Shown here: positions 34,129-39,177 of the stretch, piece after piece
How the letters are laid out: the number at the start of each line of letters is the position of its first letter
Numbering within the stretch: the first letter of the stretch is position 1
Source of the DNA: Burkholderiales bacterium Ga0074133
GTDB lineage: Bacteria > Pseudomonadota > Gammaproteobacteria > Burkholderiales > Burkholderiaceae_C
Direction of reading: 5' to 3'
Length of the DNA: 39,177 nt
Assembly: GCA_001464865.1 (NCBI GenBank)
Contig: LNEG01000229.1
Span: forward strand, 1-39,177
Program-made: the position numbers and the translations under genes
The notes under the pieces: model-generated
Database searches by the model: none
Seen by the model: only the letters and a program-made list of their open reading frames with translations
Told to the model about the DNA's origin: nothing

Positions 34129-34163
34129 AGCCACGGTCCGCGTTCATTCGGACCGTGGCTTTG
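34129..34163. terminator. Bidirectional terminator between cynS and the DUF3455 gene
   Basis: AGCCACGGTCCG (34129-34140) pairs perfectly over 12 bases with CGGACCGTGGCT (34149-34160) around an eight-base loop, with a short T-rich end. It lies between convergent genes. Confidence 0.75.
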
Positions 34164-34181
34164 TCACTTCCCAATCGGGGC

Positions 34182-34754
34182 TTACGCCGCCTTCCAGAAG
34201 ATGTAGTCGGCCTGGTACTTCACGATTTCACGTGCGCCCTTGCTGGCGGTGGTGCAGGCGGTGGCGGGGGCCACGCCGCCCTTCAGTGCCACGCGCTGGA
34301 TGTACGTCACGCCGGTCATGGCGCCGGTGCCCATGGCGGGGTTGGCCTTGACGAGCTGCAGGGGCAGGTTGCCGGTGCCAGCAGGTGCCACAGCCAGCTG
34401 GGTCGCGGTCAGCTTGGAGCCGTCCATCGATTCCCAGGTGGCGGGCGGGCCGTAGTAGGTGCCCACTGGCTTGCCGCTGCGGTCGTTCAGCACGGCCTTG
34501 GGGCCCACGAACACCCATTCGGTCTGGCCGGGCATGTTGGCCTTGTCGCGGCATTCGTAGGTGATCTCACCCACGCCCACGGTTTCCATGGCCACCTTGT
34601 TTCCGGCCGGCACCTTGATGCTGTCGGGCAGGCTGTCCTGCGAGAACATCGTCTTGGCGGGCATGGACGACATCGAGCCGCAGGCAGACAGCAGCACGGC
34701 AGCGGCCAGGGCGCCAGCAACGGGAAGCAGGCGGGAGGTCAGGGTCTTGGACAT
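34182..34754 (-). CDS. DUF3455 domain lipoprotein
   Basis: A 190-residue envelope lipoprotein. The signal sequence ends in the lipobox LSAC (Cys25), so the mature protein is lipid-anchored. The body matches the DUF3455 pattern known to me: VGVGEITYECRD, WVFVGPKAVLNDRSGKPVGTYYGP, ATWESMDGSKLTA, and the closing YQADYIFW. The function is unknown. It is convergent with cynS and divergent from purT. Confidence 0.85.
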   Translation of the reverse strand: MSKTLTSRLLPVAGALAAAVLLSACGSMSSMPAKTMFSQDSLPDSIKVPAGNKVAMETVGVGEITYECRDKANMPGQTEWVFVGPKAVLNDRSGKPVGTYYGPPATWESMDGSKLTATQLAVAPAGTGNLPLQLVKANPAMGTGAMTGVTYIQRVALKGGVAPATACTTASKGAREIVKYQADYIFWKAA

Positions 34755-34992
34755 GGCGTTTTCGCTTTCAGATCAGGTTGAACAAGGGGTGACAGCAGGG
34801 CTGGTGCCTTGAATACTCGCGAGGTGAGCCAACGGATTCAAAAAAACGAAAATATTTTTCAGGGTCCATGCGGCAGGACCCCGACCGCTGCGGCGGGGCT
34901 TGCGAGCGCCGCCCGCGTGCGGCCTCCGGTCTGCATTACATTCGCCAGCATTGTTGCCCCGTCCCACCCTGTCTGCCTCCAGAAAGCCGCCC

Positions 34993-36231
34993 ATGACCAC
35001 CCTTGGAACCCCCCTGTCACCCCACGCCACCAAAGTCATGCTCCTGGGCTCGGGCGAGCTGGGCAAGGAAGTGCTGATTGCGCTGCAGCGCCTGGGTGTG
35101 GAGACCATTGCGGTCGACCGCTACGACAACGCGCCCGGCCAGCAAGTGGCGCACCATGCGCGCACCATCACCATGAGCGACCCGGCGCAACTCAAGGCGC
35201 TGATCGAGACCGAGCGCCCGCACCTGGTGGTGCCCGAGATTGAAGCCATTGCCACGCCCATGCTCGAAGAGCTGGAAGCTGCCGGCACCGTGCGCGTGAT
35301 CCCCACCGCGCGTGCCGCCCGGCTGACCATGGACCGCGAAGGCATCCGCGTGCTGGCCGCCGAAACGCTGGGCCTGCCCACCAGCCCCTACAAGTTCTGC
35401 AACTCCCTCGAAGAGCTGCAGGCGGCCATCGACGCCGGGAATGGGAAAGGGGTGGGCTACCCCTGCATCGTCAAGCCCGTGATGAGCAGCTCCGGCAAGG
35501 GCCAGAGCAAGATCGACGGCCCTGCCGATGTGGCCAAGGCCTGGGACTACGCCATGGCCGGTGGCCGTGTGAGCCATGGCCGCGTGATCGTCGAGGGCTT
35601 CATCGACTTCGACTACGAAATCACCCAGCTCACGGTGCGTTCCGTGGGCGCAGATGGTCAGATCGTCACCCACTTCTGCGACCCCATCGGCCATGTGCAG
35701 GTGAGCGGCGACTATGTGGAAAGCTGGCAGCCACACCCCATGCACCCCACCGCGCTCGAAAAGTCGCGCCAGATCGCCAAGGCCGTGACCGACAACCTGG
35801 GCGAAGGCTTTGACGGCAAGCCCTCCGGGCTGGGGCTGTTCGGCGTGGAGCTGTTCGTGAAAGGCGACCAGGTCTGGTTCAGCGAGGTCAGCCCCCGCCC
35901 GCACGACACCGGCCTGGTCACCCTGTGCACGCAGCACCAGAGCGAGTTCGAGCTGCACGCCCGCGCCATTCTCGGCCTGCCGGTGGACACCAGTCTGCGC
36001 AACCCCGGCGCCAGCGCCGTGATCTACGGCGGTGTGGAGGCGCAGGGCATTGTGTTTGATGGCGTGGATGAAGCGCTGGCGGTGCCCGGCACCGACCTGC
36101 GCCTGTTTGGCAAACCCGAGAGCTTTGCCAGGCGCCGCATGGGTGTGGCGCTGGCGCGCGCAGCGGATGTGGACACGGCGCGTAGCAACGCCAAGCTGGC
36201 GGCCAGCAAGGTCAGGCCGCGCTCGGTGTGA
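34993..36231 (+). CDS. purT: Formate-dependent phosphoribosylglycinamide formyltransferase
   Basis: ATP-grasp enzyme making N-formyl-GAR from GAR, formate and ATP, the folate-independent form of the third step of purine synthesis. The 412 residues show the N-terminal [21 protein letters not shown], the grasp core [16 protein letters not shown], and metal-binding [25 protein letters not shown]. The start at 34993 opens the conserved reading; a 31-residue extension into the AT-rich leader is less likely. The leader (34755-34992) holds CTCGCGAG and GAAAATATTTTTC palindromes, but I identify no regulator site. Confidence 0.97.
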   Translation: MTTLGTPLSPHATKVMLLGSGELGKEVLIALQRLGVETIAVDRYDNAPGQQVAHHARTITMSDPAQLKALIETERPHLVVPEIEAIATPMLEELEAAGTVRVIPTARAARLTMDREGIRVLAAETLGLPTSPYKFCNSLEELQAAIDAGNGKGVGYPCIVKPVMSSSGKGQSKIDGPADVAKAWDYAMAGGRVSHGRVIVEGFIDFDYEITQLTVRSVGADGQIVTHFCDPIGHVQVSGDYVESWQPHPMHPTALEKSRQIAKAVTDNLGEGFDGKPSGLGLFGVELFVKGDQVWFSEVSPRPHDTGLVTLCTQHQSEFELHARAILGLPVDTSLRNPGASAVIYGGVEAQGIVFDGVDEALAVPGTDLRLFGKPESFARRRMGVALARAADVDTARSNAKLAASKVRPRSV

Positions 36232-36253
36232 GGGCGCAGCGCCTGACAGGGGG
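36232..36253. repeat. Partial, inverted copy of the 80-base repeat start
   Basis: GGGCGCAGCGCCTGACAGGG and the following GG, read on the minus strand, resemble the first 20 bases of the element after cynS and hbd with a two-base insertion. It begins right after the purT stop but in opposite orientation. Confidence 0.4.
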
Positions 36254-36320
36254 CGGGAGGTGTCGGCACTGTGCGCTTCGTTCAGGCTGATCGGCCAAAG
36301 CCCGGTCGCGCTCTGCAGTC

Positions 36321-36360
36321 ACGGTGGGCCCGGATGAGCGCCGGTGGGCACGGATGAGCC
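36321..36360. repeat. Two tandem 20-base repeats
   Basis: Bases 36321-36340 and 36341-36360 agree at 17 of 20 positions (core GGTGGGC then CGGATGAGC). They lie in the 260-base gap between convergent purT and the NodI-like gene, which holds no gene. Confidence 0.6.
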
Positions 36361-36390
36361 TGTTTTTGGGTGAAACCGGCTTGTAGCCCA

Positions 36391-36429
36391 GGTATTGTTT
36401 GGCTGCAATGCTATGAATAAAGTAGCAAT
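36391..36429. repeat. GCTAT...ATAGC family repeat
   Basis: GGTATTGTTTG (36391-36401) leads to CAATGCTAT and then AGTAGCAATTG; CAAT-GCTA pairs with TAGC-A-ATTG with one bulge. It shares its 11-base leader with the copy inside srkA. Confidence 0.65.
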
Positions 36430-36491
36430 TGGCCCTTTGCACCCACCTGTCCGGTTCCATCCGCCCCATGCAGTGGCGCTCCCGCAGTCGC

Positions 36492-37427
36492 TCACTCCCG
36501 GATCTGCCGCCCCGTCAGCTTGAGGAACAGGTCCTCCAGGTTGGCGGGCCGGTGCAGCGTGCGCAGATGGCCGTGCTGGCCCAGGGCTTCGAGCAGCGGC
36601 TGGGCGTTGGCCGTGTAGAAAAACACGGTTTCGCCGCTCACCTCGATGCGCGCGGCCATTTCGCGCAACACGGGCTCCTGTGCCAGCGCCACGGCGCCCA
36701 CCCCGAACACTTCCACAACATCCGGCTCCAGGTGCTGGGCAATCAGCTCGCGGGGCTTGCCTTCGGCGATCTTCCTGCCATGGTCCAGCACCAGCAGGCG
36801 CGAGCACAGGCGCTCGGCCTCGTCCATGAAGTGTGTGGTCAGCAGGATCGACTTGCCCTGCTGCAGCAGCAGCTGCAGGCGCTCCCACATCAGGTGGCGG
36901 GCCTGCGGGTCGAGGCCGGTGGTGGGTTCATCGAGCAGCAGCAGGCGCGGGTTGTTGACCAGTGCGCGCGCCAGCGACAGGCGGCGCTTCATGCCGCCCG
37001 ACAGCTCCCCCGGCTTGGCTTGCGCCTTGGCCGTGAGGGCGGCGAACTCCAGCAGCTGGGGAACGCGCTCGTCCATCACGGCACCCTTGATGCCGAAGTA
37101 GCGGCCGAACACGCGCAGGTTCTCGGCGCAGGTGAAGTCGGGGTCGAGCGTGTCGAACTGCGTGACCACGCCCAGCTGTGCCTTGATGGCCAGCGCATCG
37201 CGCGGCATGTGCAGCGGTGGCTGGCCCGGGTCGGGGCGAAACTGCACGCCGCCCTCGTCGGGCGTGGTCAGGCCCAGGCACATGCGGATGGTGGTGGTCT
37301 TGCCCGCCCCGTTGGGGCCGATCACGCCCAGGCATTCGCCGGGGGCAATGGCAAACGACACGTCATCCACCACGCGCGCATCGCCGTATCGCTTGCCCAG
37401 GTTCAGGGCTTCAAAAAGTGCAGTCAT
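36492..37427 (-). CDS. ABC transporter ATPase, NodI-like
   Basis: A 311-residue ATPase of an ABC-2 exporter. Walker A is [12 protein letters not shown], the Q-loop region is [20 protein letters not shown], the signature is [19 protein letters not shown], Walker B is [12 protein letters not shown], and the switch is [28 protein letters not shown] and [15 protein letters not shown] are characteristic of the NodI/DrrA side of the family. Its C-terminal domain ends [15 protein letters not shown]. The expected partner permease is not adjacent but lies at 27358-28185 on the same strand. Upstream by 78 bases is the diguanylate cyclase gene. Confidence 0.94.
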   Translation of the reverse strand: MTALFEALNLGKRYGDARVVDDVSFAIAPGECLGVIGPNGAGKTTTIRMCLGLTTPDEGGVQFRPDPGQPPLHMPRDALAIKAQLGVVTQFDTLDPDFTCAENLRVFGRYFGIKGAVMDERVPQLLEFAALTAKAQAKPGELSGGMKRRLSLARALVNNPRLLLLDEPTTGLDPQARHLMWERLQLLLQQGKSILLTTHFMDEAERLCSRLLVLDHGRKIAEGKPRELIAQHLEPDVVEVFGVGAVALAQEPVLREMAARIEVSGETVFFYTANAQPLLEALGQHGHLRTLHRPANLEDLFLKLTGRQIRE

Positions 37428-37505
37428 CCGGACATTGTGTGCGATGCGGCCCGGGCTTGCGCTGTGCAGGCCGGCCTGGCCAGCGGCCAGCCTCCGGTCC
37501 TGCCC

Positions 37506-38642
37506 TCAGCCGGCCCCTGTCAGCCGTCCGCGGCCTGTGGCCTTGGCCTCGTACAGGGCCGCATCGGCCCGTGCCATCAAGGTCGCCAGGCTGGATTCGC
37601 CCGGCTGCAGCGATGCCATGCCGGCGCTGTACTCCAGCACAAAGCCCAGCTCGGCGGCGCTGGCGTCCTTCAGGCGGCTGCGCAGGCGCCTGTCAAAGGC
37701 CACGCCCGCCGCTGCCGAGTTGTGCATCAGCAGCACGCCAAACTCTTCCCCGCCCAGCCGCGCGATCAGGTCACCGTTGCGGCAGGTTTCGGCCAGCAGC
37801 CGTGCAAACAGCTGCAGGGCGCGGTCGCCGGCGTGGTGGCCGTGGCGGTCGTTGATCTGCTTGAAATGGTCTACATCCAGCATCATGGCCGTGAGGGGCA
37901 GGCGGTGCCGCCATGCCTGGGCCAGCAGGTTTTCGCCCTGCGCGGTATAGCCGCGGTGGTTGAGCAGGCCGGTCAGCCCGTCGGTCATGGCCTGCAGGCG
38001 CAACTGCTGCTCGGCCTCGTAGCGCCACGCCACCAGCACCGCCACCGTGCCCAGCACCAGGCTGATGTTGACTGCCACGGCGGCGGCCAGGTTGACGGGG
38101 TGCGGTGTGCGGAAACTGGGGTAGTCGCCGGTGAAGGCGCCAAGCAGCCCCCTCGACAGCGTGAAGAAGGCCGAGGTCAGAAGGCAGCCCAGCAGCAGCG
38201 CACGCCAGCGGCCTTCTGCCTGCCGAACCGGTAAGAGCGTGGCACGGGCCACGATCAGCAGGATGAGCGTCAGCAGCCCGTTGGCCCAGCCCACGCGCCA
38301 GGCATACACGTCAAACCCCAGCGTGTAGCCCAGCGGGGCCGCCACCACCAGCGCCATGAGCACCCGCCGGAGCGGGCGCGGGCCCAGCCATTCCTCCAGC
38401 GCCCGGTACAGCATCCACTGCGCGGCAGCCTGGCAGGCAATGAAGAGGGTGGACAGGGCCTGGTCCCACACCGATGCCGACACCATCACCGCAACCCAGC
38501 CAACGGCCTGCAGCAGCAGGCTGGCCTGCACATGGCGCGCCGCGCGGCTCACGTCCCGGCCCATGATCAGCGGCAGCGCGGCTGAGATCATGAACAGGTT
38601 GGCCGCCATGACGGTCATGAGGGTGAAGAAGTCCAGGGACAT
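37506..38642 (-). CDS. Membrane diguanylate cyclase (GGDEF)
   Basis: A 378-residue inner-membrane enzyme that makes c-di-GMP from two GTP. About six helices fill residues 1-205, with no recognised sensor domain. The GGDEF domain follows (about 220-375), with DGLTGLLNHRGY, MLDVDHFKQINDRHGHHAGD and an intact GGEEF active site. RNGD lies five residues before it, the normal RxxD product-inhibition site, so activity is probably feedback controlled. It thus opposes the phosphodiesterase-like protein at the left end of the window. Confidence 0.95.
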   Translation of the reverse strand: MSLDFFTLMTVMAANLFMISAALPLIMGRDVSRAARHVQASLLLQAVGWVAVMVSASVWDQALSTLFIACQAAAQWMLYRALEEWLGPRPLRRVLMALVVAAPLGYTLGFDVYAWRVGWANGLLTLILLIVARATLLPVRQAEGRWRALLLGCLLTSAFFTLSRGLLGAFTGDYPSFRTPHPVNLAAAVAVNISLVLGTVAVLVAWRYEAEQQLRLQAMTDGLTGLLNHRGYTAQGENLLAQAWRHRLPLTAMMLDVDHFKQINDRHGHHAGDRALQLFARLLAETCRNGDLIARLGGEEFGVLLMHNSAAAGVAFDRRLRSRLKDASAAELGFVLEYSAGMASLQPGESSLATLMARADAALYEAKATGRGRLTGAG

Positions 38643-38699
38643 GGGCGGCTTGGCAATGCTCCGGGGCAGGTGGTGGGGCTGCGATGAGGGCGCTGCAGT

Positions 38700-39177
38700 C
38701 TACTGGAAGGCCACTTCGGCAAAGCTGCGCAGCTTGCGGCTGTGCAGGCGCGCCACACCGCCCTTGCGCAGGATCTCGATGGCGCGCATGCCGATGCGCA
38801 GATGCTGGTCCACGCGCTCGCGGTAGAAGTGGTTGGCCATGCCGGGCAGCTTGATCTCGCCGTGCAGGGGCTTGTCGCTCACGCACAGCAGGGTGCCGTA
38901 GGGCACGCGAAACCGGAAACCGTTGGCCGCAATGGTGGCGCTTTCCATGTCCAGCGCCACGGCGCGGCTCTGGCTGAAGCGGCGCTGGGGCATGTTGTCT
39001 GGCAGCAGCTCCCAGTTGCGGTTGTCGGTGCTGGCCACAGTGCCGGTGCGCATGAACCGCTTGAGGTCGGCCTCGGGCACCTGTGTCACATCAGCCACCG
39101 CCTGCTGCAGCGCAAGCTGGATCTCGGCCAGGGCCGGGATCGGCACCCACAGCGGCAGCTCTTCGTCGAGCACGTGG
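38700..39177 (-). CDS. amn: AMP nucleosidase, C-terminal part (5' end outside window)
   Basis: Hydrolyses AMP to adenine and ribose 5-phosphate. Only the last 158 residues are present, from the window edge to the stop at 38700. The segment RTGTVASTDNRNWEL, SRAVALDMESATIAANGFRF, VPYGTLLCVSDKPLHGEIK and LHSRKLRSFAE matches the conserved C-terminus of the family; the Glu of DMESA is the phosphorylase-fold ribose-binding residue. No start codon is in the window. Confidence 0.95.
   Translation of the reverse strand, partial: HVLDEELPLWVPIPALAEIQLALQQAVADVTQVPEADLKRFMRTGTVASTDNRNWELLPDNMPQRRFSQSRAVALDMESATIAANGFRFRVPYGTLLCVSDKPLHGEIKLPGMANHFYRERVDQHLRIGMRAIEILRKGGVARLHSRKLRSFAEVAFQ

Overview
The window is high-GC, densely coded DNA of a betaproteobacterium, most likely family Comamonadaceae (Acidovorax-like). 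The placement is inference, resting on gene content, protein style and the short intergenic repeats; no rRNA or other phylogenetic marker is present. I see no tRNA, rRNA, CRISPR array, IS element or phage gene. Two genes are cut by the window edges: a chemotaxis receptor at the left and AMP nucleosidase at the right.

Layout. 1-1475 (-) is a methyl-accepting chemotaxis protein. 1860-4831 (+) is a secreted cupredoxin-like protein overlapping by four bases a membrane HAMP-GGDEF-EAL protein that is probably a c-di-GMP phosphodiesterase. 4927-10705 (+) holds an RsuA/RluF-type pseudouridine synthase, an alpha/beta hydrolase, a DHH phosphoesterase and htpG. htpG has a heat-shock-like promoter and an excellent terminator. 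10993-15514 (+) is the most unusual block: a small membrane ORF, a single-chain SecDF away from the usual yajC-secD-secF setting, an exosortase of the XrtH type and its associated membrane protein. This looks like a dedicated export and sorting module.

15530-21835 (-) carries an SrkA-like kinase, a DUF2855 protein, a Ser/Thr kinase fused to a universal-stress domain with a metallophosphoesterase upstream, and a methyltransferase. A roughly 380-base stretch of nested inverted repeats lies between the DUF2855 gene and the kinase. 22483-23439 (-) is the organic peroxide module ohrR-ohr, with a promoter/operator ahead of ohrR. 23608-27201 holds a crotonase, 3-hydroxybutyryl-CoA dehydrogenase and a divergent GMC oxidoreductase, suggesting acyl-CoA and alcohol oxidation.

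27358-37427 contains a NodJ-type ABC permease and a NodI-type ATPase, both on the minus strand but separated by 8.3 kb. Between them sit a sensor kinase/response regulator pair, a cyanate-uptake ABC transporter with cyanase (cynABDS type), a DUF3455 lipoprotein (-) and purT. A sigma-54-like promoter precedes the transporter. The right end has a membrane diguanylate cyclase and the end of amn.

Short repeats recur through the window. One is an 80-base element that starts immediately after the stop codons of both hbd and cynS. Another is a GCTAT...ATAGC palindrome family with about five members, one lying inside the srkA reading frame.
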